A stretch of DNA of 64,000 nt from Nostoc sp. C052 (lineage in GTDB: Bacteria > Cyanobacteriota > Cyanobacteriia > Cyanobacteriales > Nostocaceae). A program made the translations under genes and the position numbers. Position 1 is the stretch's first letter, and the number at the start of each line of letters is the position of its first letter. Below are positions 52,312 through 61,220 of the stretch, in pieces. The stretch lies in assembly GCF_013393905.1 (NCBI RefSeq), contig NZ_CP040272.1, positions 6,271,501-6,335,500 of the forward strand, read 5' to 3'. The notes under the pieces are model-generated. The model saw only the letters and a program-made list of their open reading frames with translations. It was not told the origin of the DNA and ran no database searches.

Positions 52312-52776
52312 TTACCAGATAATTTCCATTTCTTTTGAAGTTGAGACAAAACCAAGCTTCTCATAGATACGTTTACCATCCTCAGTGGTGTGAAGCCAGA
52401 GGCGTTTTGCCTCAGTTGCTCTCACAAAGCTGATAATTTCCTTTAACAATGCTGTAGCAATTCCTTGTCCGCGCCACATCGGAATTGTATAAACGTTCAT
52501 AACGTAGGCTTCTAAGCCAGAGAAATTTTCGTTGTAGGGGGGTCGTTGAAAAAATACCAAGCCGCTAGTGGCAACAATTTGACTATCAACTTCAGCTACC
52601 CAAGCTAAAAACTCACCCAACGGCATTTTTTCACCAAGATATTTTCGAGTTGCTTCTGCTAAGTTTGTGGTGTCCGAGTCACTTTTAATATCGCCAGCCT
52701 CCCGCAGGAGTTCGAGACGCAGCTGGATTAGCGCCTCTAAATCCTGCAAGTTGGCTTGTCGGAAGTTGAACATCAC
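52312..52776 (-). CDS. GNAT-family N-acetyltransferase
   Basis: A 154-residue acetyl-CoA-dependent acyltransferase. Motif A of the fold is VYTIPMWRGQGIATALLKEI, with the pyrophosphate-binding R-G-Q-G-I-A, near residues 95-114. The C-terminal RLWLHTTEDGKRIYEKLGFV is also typical. It starts 6 bases after the gyrA-like stop codon, so it is probably co-transcribed. The acceptor substrate is unknown. Confidence 0.88.
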   Translation of the reverse strand: MMFNFRQANLQDLEALIQLRLELLREAGDIKSDSDTTNLAEATRKYLGEKMPLGEFLAWVAEVDSQIVATSGLVFFQRPPYNENFSGLEAYVMNVYTIPMWRGQGIATALLKEIISFVRATEAKRLWLHTTEDGKRIYEKLGFVSTSKEMEIIW

Positions 52777-52782
52777 CCTAAT

Positions 52783-55290
52783 TTACGATCGCACTTCAGC
52801 GACAGTAATAATTTTTTCATCGCGGCTGAGTTGGAGGATGCTTTCACCTTTGACATCTCTACCTAAGAGCGGCACTGTTTCCACAGGTATTCGCACGACC
52901 CGCTCCTTATTCGTTACTAAAGCCACTTCGCCAGATGCGTTGGCGTAGCCCGCCGAAGGCATCGCCATCACCATACCAGCTAAGTTGTCAGTTTTGCTAG
53001 CAAATTTCAGTGCTTGCGTGCCTAAATCACCGCGATTAGCCGCTCGTAACTGACTCGCAGCCATCCGCTTTGCATACCCTTCTTGAGTAACTAGAAGCAG
53101 TTGATCATCTTTACCGACAGTCACACAGCCAACCATTTGCTGATTTTTCAATAAGCGAAATGCTTGTAAACCCATCGCTGTGCGTCCCATGATCGGCAAT
53201 TGTTCATCATTGACTGCAAACCGTAACATTCGCCCACCGGAACTAGCTAAAATCAGATGCGCCCCTGGAGCTGTGAACTGGGTAAATGATAATTCATCAT
53301 CATCTTTGAGCTTCAAAATCGTGATGCCGCGCCGAGTCAGGTTAGTAAATTCTTCCAGAGACAGACGCTTAATTCTTCCCTGTTTTGTTAAGAGAATCAT
53401 CTGTCTAGTTTCGAGATTTTCTGGCAACAAAAAGCGGCTGACTACAGCTTCTTGAGCGCCTTGAGCAGTACTACTGAGCATCGTAATCAAAGGTTTTCCC
53501 CGTGGAGAACGCCCAGTAGTTGGGGGAATTTCTCCCACATTCACCGGATAGACTTTACCGCCACCAGTTAGTATTAGCAAGTCTTTCCCGGTGTCGGTCA
53601 ACACAGTTTGGATAATGAAGTCATTATCGTGCAGACCATTTTCAGTTTTTGACTTTCTCCCAGATGGTTGAGTGCGGCGAACATAACCCCGTTGGGTAAA
53701 TTCTAAAACCGCTTCCTCTGCTGGTTCAGAAGATTTAAGTTCCTCTTCCTCCTCTGCTCTAGACTTCTGCTCCTCTACCCTAGACTTTTGTTCCTCTCCA
53801 ATTTTCGTCCGCCGGGGATCGTTGTACTTGCGCTTGAGCGATCGCAAATCTTTTTTCAGTGCCTTCAATAATTCGTGGCGATCGTTGAGTAATTGCTCCA
53901 ACAAACTAATTTGTCCACTGATCTGCTCAAATTCTTGCTGCAAATTTTGCTGTTCTAAACTAGTGAGGCGGCGCAACGGCATAGCGAGAATTGCATCTCC
54001 TTGTACCTCACTCAAATCTAGTTGGCTACAAAGATTAATTTTTGCCGTACTGCCATCGGGAGCTTGGCGCAAAATTTGAATTACCTCATCCAAATTAGAT
54101 AGCGCTTTCAGCAAACCTTCTACTAAATGCACGCGACTTTGAGCCTTACCCAACTCGTAATTGTAGCGACGGTTCAGCGTCTCTTCTCGGAATTTCAAAA
54201 ATTCCTGCAACAGTTGGCGCAAACTTAACTGGCGGGGTTGTCCATCCACTATTGCGAGGAGAATCGCCCCAAAAGTCATCTGTAAAGAAGTTTGGTGATA
54301 TAAATGCTGGAGAATTTCTTGGGGATTGGTATCGCGTTTGAGTTCAATTACCACCCGCATCCCTTCGCGATCGCTTTCATCCCGCAGATCGGAAATTCCT
54401 TGCAAACGTCCTTGATTTACTAAGTCCGCTACCTTCTCAATCCAGGCAGCCTTATTCACTTGATAAGGCAATTCTGTAATGATAATTGCCGTCCGTCGCT
54501 TACTTCCCCTGCTGGCTGGAATTTCTTCCAGAGTTGCGACTCCCCGCAGTAGAATTCCACCTTTACCTGTGGTGTATGCTTCCCTAATTCCCGCTTCACC
54601 GATTATTTCTCCACCAGTGGGAAAATCTGGCCCTGGAATTAGCTCAAATAATTTTTCATCTGGTAAATCTGGGTTGTCGATTAAGGCAATTAACCCATCG
54701 ACAACTTCGCCCAAATTGTGTGGTGGTACATTGGTTGCCATGCCTACGGCAATACCAGAACAGCCATTAAGCAACAGAAACGGCAACTGAGCAGGTAACA
54801 CCGTTGGTTCTTGCTGGGAATTATCGAAGTTCCCGACAAATTCCACAGTTTCTTCCCCAATTTCTGTCAGCATTCCCTCATGGCTGATGGGTGCGAGGCG
54901 CGTTTCTGTGTAGCGCATCGCCGCTGGCGGGTCATTATCGACACTGCCAAAGTTACCGTGTCCTGCTAGTAAAGGATAGCGGCTAGAAAAATCCTGCACC
55001 AGCCTAACTAAAGCATCGTAAACTGATTGGTCGCCGTGGGGATGGTATTTACCCAACACATCACCCACTACACGGGCACATTTTCGATAGGGTCTATCTG
55101 GTACTAAACCGAGTTCGTGCATTGCATACAAAATGCGGCGATGCACTGGTTTTAAGCCATCACGCACGTCTGGTAGCGCTCGCCCGACAATCACGCTCAT
55201 GGCATATTCTAGATAAGACCGCTGCATCTCGGTATGCAGGGCTGTTGGAATTACCTGTCCCGTTGAGAGAAGGTTTAACTGTTTTGCCAT
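52783..55290 (-). CDS. gyrA: DNA gyrase/topoisomerase IV subunit A
   Basis: An 835-residue type IIA topoisomerase breakage-reunion subunit. The winged-helix domain has KPVHRRILYAMHELGL and the AMRYTETRL segment with the active-site Tyr127. Six beta-pinwheel blades follow from about 520. The position equivalent to E. coli GyrA Ser83 is Gln88 (HPHGDQSVYD), and I see no clear GyrA box (QRRGGKG). It could therefore be the ParC-like paralogue, and the symbol is provisional. Two insertions look repeat-derived: an acidic EEQKSRVEEQKSRAEEEEE stretch (about 497-518) and AMPSAGYANAS near 776-786, where the DNA matches a dispersed Nostoc repeat. Confidence 0.88.
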   Translation of the reverse strand: MAKQLNLLSTGQVIPTALHTEMQRSYLEYAMSVIVGRALPDVRDGLKPVHRRILYAMHELGLVPDRPYRKCARVVGDVLGKYHPHGDQSVYDALVRLVQDFSSRYPLLAGHGNFGSVDNDPPAAMRYTETRLAPISHEGMLTEIGEETVEFVGNFDNSQQEPTVLPAQLPFLLLNGCSGIAVGMATNVPPHNLGEVVDGLIALIDNPDLPDEKLFELIPGPDFPTGGEIIGEAGIREAYTTGKGGILLRGVATLEEIPASRGSKRRTAIIITELPYQVNKAAWIEKVADLVNQGRLQGISDLRDESDREGMRVVIELKRDTNPQEILQHLYHQTSLQMTFGAILLAIVDGQPRQLSLRQLLQEFLKFREETLNRRYNYELGKAQSRVHLVEGLLKALSNLDEVIQILRQAPDGSTAKINLCSQLDLSEVQGDAILAMPLRRLTSLEQQNLQQEFEQISGQISLLEQLLNDRHELLKALKKDLRSLKRKYNDPRRTKIGEEQKSRVEEQKSRAEEEEELKSSEPAEEAVLEFTQRGYVRRTQPSGRKSKTENGLHDNDFIIQTVLTDTGKDLLILTGGGKVYPVNVGEIPPTTGRSPRGKPLITMLSSTAQGAQEAVVSRFLLPENLETRQMILLTKQGRIKRLSLEEFTNLTRRGITILKLKDDDELSFTQFTAPGAHLILASSGGRMLRFAVNDEQLPIMGRTAMGLQAFRLLKNQQMVGCVTVGKDDQLLLVTQEGYAKRMAASQLRAANRGDLGTQALKFASKTDNLAGMVMAMPSAGYANASGEVALVTNKERVVRIPVETVPLLGRDVKGESILQLSRDEKIITVAEVRS
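52937..52966. repeat. Dispersed repeat inside the gyrA-like gene
   Basis: GCGTTGGCGTAGCCCGCCGA followed by AGGCATCGCC matches the repeat family at 6337 and 33737. It is in frame and encodes AMPSAGYANA within a C-terminal pinwheel blade. Confidence 0.7.
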
Positions 55291-55572
55291 GAGTTTTTTC
55301 CCTGAAATTTAACTACACAAAAGCCGATGGAACTCAACACTGCGGCAACCACAGCATAACGGATGAAATAGGATTCATAACAAAATTTTGATAGTCACAG
55401 AAAAAAAGCAGTAGTATCATCCTTGATGACGAGGATGCAATTGACTATTAAAAAGGATGCACACGAGTATAATCTACATAAACTTAGTAGCCATGATACT
55501 TACAATGATTGCATTTGTTAATTTTGAATTCTGGAATTCTTGAATCTCCTCACCTCTATAACTAAAATTCTC

Positions 55573-55971
55573 ATGAAAACTGTTTTAATTGTCGAAGACG
55601 ATCTAATTAATGCTCGTGTTTTTTCCAAAATTTTGTCCAAGCGTGGTGGCTTGGGTGTAAAACACACTGAAAATGTTGAAGAAGTCATAAAAATTGCCCA
55701 ATCAGGGGAAGCCGACCTGATTTTGATGGATGTTTCTCTATCCAGAAGTGTTTATCAAGGTAAGTCTGTCGATGGAATCAAGATTACACAGATGTTAAAA
55801 TCCGATCCAAAAACAGCAAACTTACCTGTGATTTTGGTGACGGCACATGCTATGGAAGGCGATCGCGAGAACTTTCTCAAGCAAAGCGGTGCTGATGGCT
55901 ACATTTCTAAGCCAGTTGTTGACCATCAACAGTTTGTTGACCAAATCATCGCACTTTTACCCATAGACTAA
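55573..55971 (+). CDS. Single-domain response regulator (CheY-like)
   Basis: About 132 residues from the ATG at 55573 (MKTVLIVEDD); the upstream codons of the open frame are unconserved. The acidic pocket is Asp9/Asp10, the phospho-acceptor Asp53 (LILMDVSLS), the switch Thr is in LVTAHAMEGD and the Lys in YISKPV. There is no output domain, so it should work by protein contact or phosphorelay. It resembles the DivK-like group. No kinase is adjacent. Confidence 0.92.
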   Translation: MKTVLIVEDDLINARVFSKILSKRGGLGVKHTENVEEVIKIAQSGEADLILMDVSLSRSVYQGKSVDGIKITQMLKSDPKTANLPVILVTAHAMEGDRENFLKQSGADGYISKPVVDHQQFVDQIIALLPID

Positions 55972-56154
55972 CACTGAGAATTAACGACTTATTTCAGGAA
56001 TACTCGCCCGCCAATGTTTTTGGGCGACTAGTTCCTGTATTTGTTAGTATATATGTACTACGAAAAGGTACTATTATGCAAGAGGGGAATGGAGAGTGGG
56101 GAATGGGGAGAATGAAAAATTACTTCTTTCCCATCTACTCCCTACTCCCCACTC

Positions 56155-57048
56155 CTATTGAGTAGGCTGTTTTTTAGGCGTAGGCGCTGATGATGAGTTT
56201 TCTCGTTGCTGTATGGCTGCTTGAATACGGGGTAATTCTAGGAATTTTTTCGTATCAGACAGGAGGCGATCGCCCCAAAGATTTTCTTTGAGGAAATTCA
56301 AATTAGCATAGCGCGAATCGATACGGAGTGCAGCTTCTCCCAAGGTTAGCCCTTGTTGATGATCGCCTTTAGTATAGAGTGCCACTGCCAAGGCTAATAG
56401 AGGTTCTGCGGCTTGTTTATCAAGGGTTACAGCCGATTGCCATCGCTTAATCGCTTCGGGGATGTTACCCTGCTCGTAGTTGATTAAGCCAATATTGTTA
56501 AGCGCTGGCCAGAATTTTTTATCATGGGATACTGCTTTATCGTACTGGGCGATCGCATCTGGTAATCGACCCAGCAAATAGTAAGCATTACCCAAATCAA
56601 ATAAACCCTCTGGATCGTTGGGTTTTAACTTCAAACCATCTTGGTAATTGACAACAGCAGCCTGGTAATTTTTCTGTTGAAAATTAGCTGAACCCAAAGC
56701 AAACAAAATATCACCATTTTTGGGGTTGATAGATTGCGCTTTTTTTAGACTAGCGATCGCCCCGTCAAACTCTTTAGTTTGCAGTTGCAATCCACCTAAC
56801 AGCAACCATACCTTATCATTGCCAGGAGCCAGCTGACTAGCCAGCCGCGCTCGTGGCAAAGCTAAGTCAACCTGTTGAAACTGAGCTAGTTGAGCTGCCT
56901 CTTGTGCCAAGCTCAACCCCTGCTTCTCTAACTTTGTCGCATCTAGTTGCAGTGTGTGGGGTATTAATGCCTGCGCGTTAGCGGCTTTTGGCATACTCCA
57001 CAAACTACAGATCATTAGAAAAGAAATCAAACGTACATGTTTAGGCAC
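56155..57048 (-). CDS. Exported TPR-repeat protein
   Basis: A 297-residue protein. Residues 1-25 are a signal peptide (LISFLMICSLWSMPKAANAQ). About five to six tetratricopeptide repeats fill 65-265 (LLLGGLQLQTKEFDGAIASL, LGSANFQQKNYQAAVVNYQD, LGNAYYLLGRLPDAIAQYDK, NNIGLINYEQGNIPEAIKRW). The C-terminal tail is Ser/Pro/Thr-rich. It should be a periplasmic scaffold; its partner is unknown. There is no operon neighbour. Confidence 0.85.
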   Translation of the reverse strand: MPKHVRLISFLMICSLWSMPKAANAQALIPHTLQLDATKLEKQGLSLAQEAAQLAQFQQVDLALPRARLASQLAPGNDKVWLLLGGLQLQTKEFDGAIASLKKAQSINPKNGDILFALGSANFQQKNYQAAVVNYQDGLKLKPNDPEGLFDLGNAYYLLGRLPDAIAQYDKAVSHDKKFWPALNNIGLINYEQGNIPEAIKRWQSAVTLDKQAAEPLLALAVALYTKGDHQQGLTLGEAALRIDSRYANLNFLKENLWGDRLLSDTKKFLELPRIQAAIQQRENSSSAPTPKKQPTQ

Positions 57049-57459
57049 ACTACCGCCTTTAAGCCACTAATCAAAGAATCTTTCAGCTAGCTTAAACGAT
57101 CTGCGCTGTTGACGGTAGCAAAATCTCACCAATCTTGGGGAAAGGGAGACGGTAAGAGGCAAAGGAGCAAGGGAGCAGAGGGAGCAGAGGAAGAAAATAT
57201 TACCTTATTATTTCCCTCATTCCCCCAGTCCCCAATCCCCATTAGAAAAACTTATGACTTTGGTCATACATCAGTCTGGGCTTACTAATGACTTTGGTCA
57301 TACATAGATTCAGAATTTTTGAGTGATAATCGGTATGTATGAATTTATACGGATAAGTAAATATTAGACATCTTGATGCCAAAACAAAACCAACTGTTTA
57401 AATTACTGAATCCGAACCTAAGCAAAATAGAACTTTAATGCAAATAAGGAGTTAATTTC
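57049..57459. other. Divergent intergenic region with operator-like repeats
   Basis: About 410 bases. G- and C-rich heptamers lie near 57135-57243. A pair of identical palindromic words sits at 57254-57305. The AT-rich DNA that follows leads into the secreted repeat protein gene. Confidence 0.6.
57254..57305. promoter_or_regulatory. Paired operator-like sites upstream of the secreted repeat protein
   Basis: The 18-base word ATGACTTTGGTCATACAT occurs at 57254-57271 and again, unchanged, at 57288-57305, a 34-base step (about three helical turns). Each copy contains the palindrome ATGAC-TTTG-GTCAT. Two identical dyads on one face of the DNA suggest a binding site for a dimeric regulator. The regulator is unknown. 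Confidence 0.5.
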
Positions 57460-58029
57460 ATGTTGAAAGCCAACCGTTTATCGATAGTCTTAGCTGCTAC
57501 TGCCTTGATCGTTGTTCCTACTCTCTTAACTGCGCCTGCAAATGCCCAGACGAAAGTCCAGGTTATTGCTCAAAGGGATCAAGATCGCGATCGCGATGAC
57601 AGACCCAATTCTAGAGAAGTTAGAACACCAGTAGACAGACGCAATTTGAACCGCGACGGTAGACCCAATTCTGGAGAAGTCAGAAACTCTAGAGACAGGG
57701 ATAATTGGAACCGCGACGGCAGACCTTATCCCGTACAAGTCAGAAACCCTAGAGAGCGGGATAATTGGAACCGTGATCATCGTGACAACCGTGACAACCA
57801 ATTCAATAGCAGAGTCGTCAGACTTGGGAATGGAGACATCAGATACCCCAATGGGCAAATTATTCCTTCTAGATCCATAGTCAGACTGCGTAATCAAGGT
57901 TACTTCCGACTTCCCAACGGCGATATTCTTCTTCCCAATCAAGAAATTGTTCCTGCTGGAAGATTAGTGAGAGTACGTGATGATTACTTCAGACTTCCTG
58001 ATGGATTAGTATTGCAAATAAACCTTTAA
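57460..58029 (+). CDS. Secreted Arg/Asp/Asn-rich repeat protein
   Basis: A 189-residue exported protein. The signal peptide (1-29) ends at NAQ. Residues about 45-115 hold roughly three 20-residue repeats of the type DRDNWNRDGRPNSGEVRN, very rich in Arg, Asp and Asn. The C-terminal half has two or three copies of a beta-like unit (RLGNGDIRYPNGQIIP, YFRLPNGDILLPNQEIVPAG, YFRLPDGLVL). I recognise no family. The charge pattern suggests a cell-wall or polysaccharide contact, or a disordered protective role, but that is inference. It lies just upstream of the export operon and downstream of paired operator-like sites. Confidence 0.75.
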   Translation: MLKANRLSIVLAATALIVVPTLLTAPANAQTKVQVIAQRDQDRDRDDRPNSREVRTPVDRRNLNRDGRPNSGEVRNSRDRDNWNRDGRPYPVQVRNPRERDNWNRDHRDNRDNQFNSRVVRLGNGDIRYPNGQIIPSRSIVRLRNQGYFRLPNGDILLPNQEIVPAGRLVRVRDDYFRLPDGLVLQINL

Positions 58030-58130
58030 AACACTAAAAACCCAAAATCATTGTCAGTATAGCGCTACCAGGCTATAGTTTTAGCCGTGAATAACTAGCT
58101 CGGTAGCTGTTCTTTATAGACAAAGTGGAC

Positions 58131-59705
58131 ATGAAAATTGATACACCAAATACCGTAGATTCCTCAGCATTAGTTCCAGAGGTAAAGAAAAAAAAGGGCA
58201 GACGTAATTGGCTTTCTTGGCTAATAGCTCTTTGCCTTGTGGGTGGAATTGGCTATGCCGTTTATTACCAAGTAACGGTTGTTCCCCGTCAAGAAGCTAG
58301 ACGCCGGGTACTGACAAAGCCTGTAGAAAGGCAAAGTTTAACAATCACAGTTTCAGCGAACGGAACAATCAAACCTGAGCGGTCAATTAACCTCAGTCCG
58401 AAAAATTCCGGTATCTTGAAAAGCCTACTGGCGAAAGAAGGAGATATTGTCAAACAAGGACAGATTGTCGCCTACATGGATGATTCCAACCTGCGGGGGC
58501 AACTCACCTCTGCTCAAGGACAATTGGCACAAGCCGAGGCGAATTTGCAAAAAGCGATCGCTGGTAATCGTCCTCAAGATATTGCTCAAGCACAAGGAGT
58601 ATTAGACGAAGCCGAGGCGAATCTGCAAAAGGTACAAACAGGCAATCGCTCTCAAGATATTGGCCAGGCACAGGCACGCTTGCAAAGCGCTCAAGCCGCT
58701 CTTCGCCAAGCAGAAGATAATTTTATTCGGAATCAACAACTTTATAATGCAGGCGGTATTTCCCTTCAGACTCTTAACCAAAATCGTTCTAATCGTGACA
58801 GTGCCCAAGCGAATGTAAATGAAGCACAGCAAGCACTGGCTCTGCAAAAAGCCGGGTCACGTCCAGAAGATATTGAGCAAGCAAAAGCTGTAGTGAAGCA
58901 GAGACAGCAAGCTTTAGCACTGATTAAAGCCGGAACGCGCCAAGAAGATATTAACGCAGCCCGTGCCCAGGTAACATCGGCTCGTGGATCGCTGCAAAAC
59001 ATCCAAGCCGAAATCAACGATACGGTGATTCGCGCGCCCTTTGATGGTGTGGTGACAAAGAAATATGCCGATCCAGGTGCTTTCGTGACACCCACAACTG
59101 CTAGTAGTGAAGTCGCTTCTTCTTCTTCTTCTTCAATCTTGTCTCTAGCTTCAACCAATGAAGTTGTCGCCAATTTAGCGGAAACAAATATTTCCAAAAT
59201 CAGCCTTGGTCAAAAAGTCTCGATTAAAGCAGATGCCTACCCAGGAAAAACCTTTGAAGGTAAAGTGAGCCAAATTGCTGCCCAAGCAATAGTAGAGCAA
59301 AACGTTACCAGCTTTGAAGTGAGAGTATCACTTTCAGACCCTCAAAGACTACTACGGTCTGGGATGAATGCAGAAGTAGATTTTCAAGTCGGTCAAGTTG
59401 CAAATGTTCTAGTAGTACCAACGGCCTCTGTGGTGCGCCAAGAAAATGCCACAGGCGTTTTTGTAGCAGGAAAGAATAACAGACCTGTGTTTACTCCCAT
59501 TGAGACTGGTGTCACTGCGAATAACTTTACCGAAGTTAAGTCTGGATTGACAGGAGATGAAAGAGTATTACTCAGTTTCCCACCAGGATCGCGTCCGCAA
59601 TCAACACCAAGAGGAGGAGTTTTCCCTGGTCTAGGTGGAGGCGGTGGCGGTGGTGGCAGAGGAGCAGGTGGCAGCGGAGGTCGTGCCGGCGGTGGTTCCC
59701 CTTAA
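58131..59705 (+). CDS. Membrane-fusion (MacA/HlyD-like) adaptor subunit
   Basis: About 524 residues; a GTG six bases upstream is an alternative start. An N-terminal membrane helix (about 28-48) is followed by lipoyl/barrel halves around a long coiled-coil hairpin (about 120-300) built of imperfect repeats (GNRPQDIAQAQGVLDEAEAN, GNRSQDIGQAQARLQSAQAA). The beta-barrel has DTVIRAPFDGVVTKKYADPG. The C-terminus is an unusual Gly-rich tail of about 30 residues. It bridges the inner-membrane ABC transporter to TolC. It is the first gene of a four-gene operon (adaptor, permease, ATPase, TolC). Confidence 0.92.
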   Translation: MKIDTPNTVDSSALVPEVKKKKGRRNWLSWLIALCLVGGIGYAVYYQVTVVPRQEARRRVLTKPVERQSLTITVSANGTIKPERSINLSPKNSGILKSLLAKEGDIVKQGQIVAYMDDSNLRGQLTSAQGQLAQAEANLQKAIAGNRPQDIAQAQGVLDEAEANLQKVQTGNRSQDIGQAQARLQSAQAALRQAEDNFIRNQQLYNAGGISLQTLNQNRSNRDSAQANVNEAQQALALQKAGSRPEDIEQAKAVVKQRQQALALIKAGTRQEDINAARAQVTSARGSLQNIQAEINDTVIRAPFDGVVTKKYADPGAFVTPTTASSEVASSSSSSILSLASTNEVVANLAETNISKISLGQKVSIKADAYPGKTFEGKVSQIAAQAIVEQNVTSFEVRVSLSDPQRLLRSGMNAEVDFQVGQVANVLVVPTASVVRQENATGVFVAGKNNRPVFTPIETGVTANNFTEVKSGLTGDERVLLSFPPGSRPQSTPRGGVFPGLGGGGGGGGRGAGGSGGRAGGGSP

Positions 59706-59723
59706 AGTTAGTTTTAACAATAA

Positions 59724-59841
59724 AGAATTCAGGAGTCAGGGGTCAGAATTCAGTATGAATTCGAGTTTGACTAGCGGATAAATATGTGTGTTTAATTCCT
59801 CCACTAATTGATTCTGAATTCTGAATTCTGCATTCTTCTTT
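59724..59841. repeat. Inverted heptamer-repeat pair in the adaptor-permease gap
   Basis: AAGAATTCAGGAGTCAGGGG on the left and ATTCTGAATTCTGAATTCTG on the right are mutually inverse, as at 13377/13551. They occupy most of the gap inside the export operon and could form a large stem in the mRNA. Confidence 0.65.
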
Positions 59842-59853
59842 AAATAAAACCTT

Positions 59854-61134
59854 ATGTTTAAGATATTTAAGGGCTTTTCCAAAGCTAAAAATACTCGCAC
59901 AGTACCGTTTCTGGAAATCTTGACAATGGCGGCAGAGACTTTGTGGAGTAATAAATTACGCACAAGTCTAACTATGTTGGGCGTGATTATTGGGATTTCT
60001 TCAGTTATTGCCATTACTTCTGTCGGTCAAGGGGTACAAAAGGGGGTTGAGCAACAGATACAAGCATTGGGTACAGATGTCATCCAAATCTTGGCGGGTG
60101 CGGCTAGAAGTGGGAATGTCCGTCAAGGAGTCGGTTCTAGCAGTACCTTGACTTGGGAAGATGCTAAAGCGATCGCTACACAAGCACCATCAGCACAGAT
60201 GGTTTCTGCTTATCTCCAACGCAGCGCCCAAGTTGTCTATGCTGGACAGAACACCTCAACAACCATTTATGGCACAGATTTAAACTACCCAGAAGTCAGA
60301 AATACTCACCCCCAACAAGGGAGATATTTTACTCAAGAAGAACTAGATACTGCCGCACAGTTTGCCATTCTTGGCCCCACAGTTCAAAAAACACTCTTTG
60401 ACCAGGGAGCCAATGTCATCGGTGAAAGAATTCGGATTCAGGGAGAGGCTTATGAAGTAATTGGGATAATGGAACCTAAAGGTTCTCAGGGGCCGATGGA
60501 TCGAGATGACCAGATTTTCATCCCTCTAACTACTATGTCAAAAAGACTGGTTGGGAACAATGCCCTGGTAGGCGTTTCTGTAAATGGAATTTTAGTCAAA
60601 GGCGCTAATCAGGAACAGTTAGAAGCCGCTCAATTTCAAGTTACCAATCTCTTACGGCTGCGTCATAACATTTATCCGCCACAAGCTGATGATTTTCGGC
60701 TGACTAATCAAGCTGATATTGTTAGTACCTTCACTAGTGTTGTGGGTTTGTTTACAGTCATGGTGGTAGCGATCGCTGGAATTTCTCTGGTGGTTGGTGG
60801 CATTGGTATTGCTAACATTATGCTAGTTTCCGTAGTTGAGCGGACACGAGAAATCGGGATTCGCAAAGCCGTAGGAGCAACTAATTCAGCTATTCTCAAT
60901 CAATTTTTAGCCGAAGCGATCGTGATTTCCATTGTTGGCGGATGCATTGGTATGACAGTTGGTATTTTATTAGCCTTTATAGCTTCAAGCATTTTCAAAT
61001 TTCCGTTTATAATTTCTTTCTTGTCGATCATTGCTGGCTTTGGACTCTCGTTAACCGTTGGCTTAATTGCTGGTGTGATTCCAGCACGGAATGCCTCTAA
61101 ATTAGATCCAATCACCGCTTTAAGAAGCGACTGA
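59854..61134 (+). CDS. MacB-type ABC transporter permease
   Basis: A 426-residue permease. A first membrane helix (about 44-64, TSLTMLGVIIGISSVIAITS) is followed by a MacB periplasmic core domain (about 70-280). Three C-terminal FtsX-family helices follow (about 300-420), with VGGIGIANIMLVSVVERTRE and IGIRKAVGATNSAIL as the coupling motif. The ATPase is a separate protein (next gene), unlike E. coli MacB where both are fused. It powers export of drugs, peptides, glycolipids or siderophore-like compounds through TolC. Confidence 0.92.
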   Translation: MFKIFKGFSKAKNTRTVPFLEILTMAAETLWSNKLRTSLTMLGVIIGISSVIAITSVGQGVQKGVEQQIQALGTDVIQILAGAARSGNVRQGVGSSSTLTWEDAKAIATQAPSAQMVSAYLQRSAQVVYAGQNTSTTIYGTDLNYPEVRNTHPQQGRYFTQEELDTAAQFAILGPTVQKTLFDQGANVIGERIRIQGEAYEVIGIMEPKGSQGPMDRDDQIFIPLTTMSKRLVGNNALVGVSVNGILVKGANQEQLEAAQFQVTNLLRLRHNIYPPQADDFRLTNQADIVSTFTSVVGLFTVMVVAIAGISLVVGGIGIANIMLVSVVERTREIGIRKAVGATNSAILNQFLAEAIVISIVGGCIGMTVGILLAFIASSIFKFPFIISFLSIIAGFGLSLTVGLIAGVIPARNASKLDPITALRSD

Positions 61135-61135
61135 A

Positions 61136-61166
61136 TAATTCGTAATTCGTAATTCGTAATTACAAA
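61136..61166. repeat. AATTCGT heptamer repeat
   Basis: Three to four AATTCGT units lie directly after the permease stop codon, inside the operon. Confidence 0.7.
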
Positions 61167-61220
61167 CCCTCCACTCCAAATTATAAACTCCTAACTCATA
61201 ACCCATAACTTTTAACCCTT

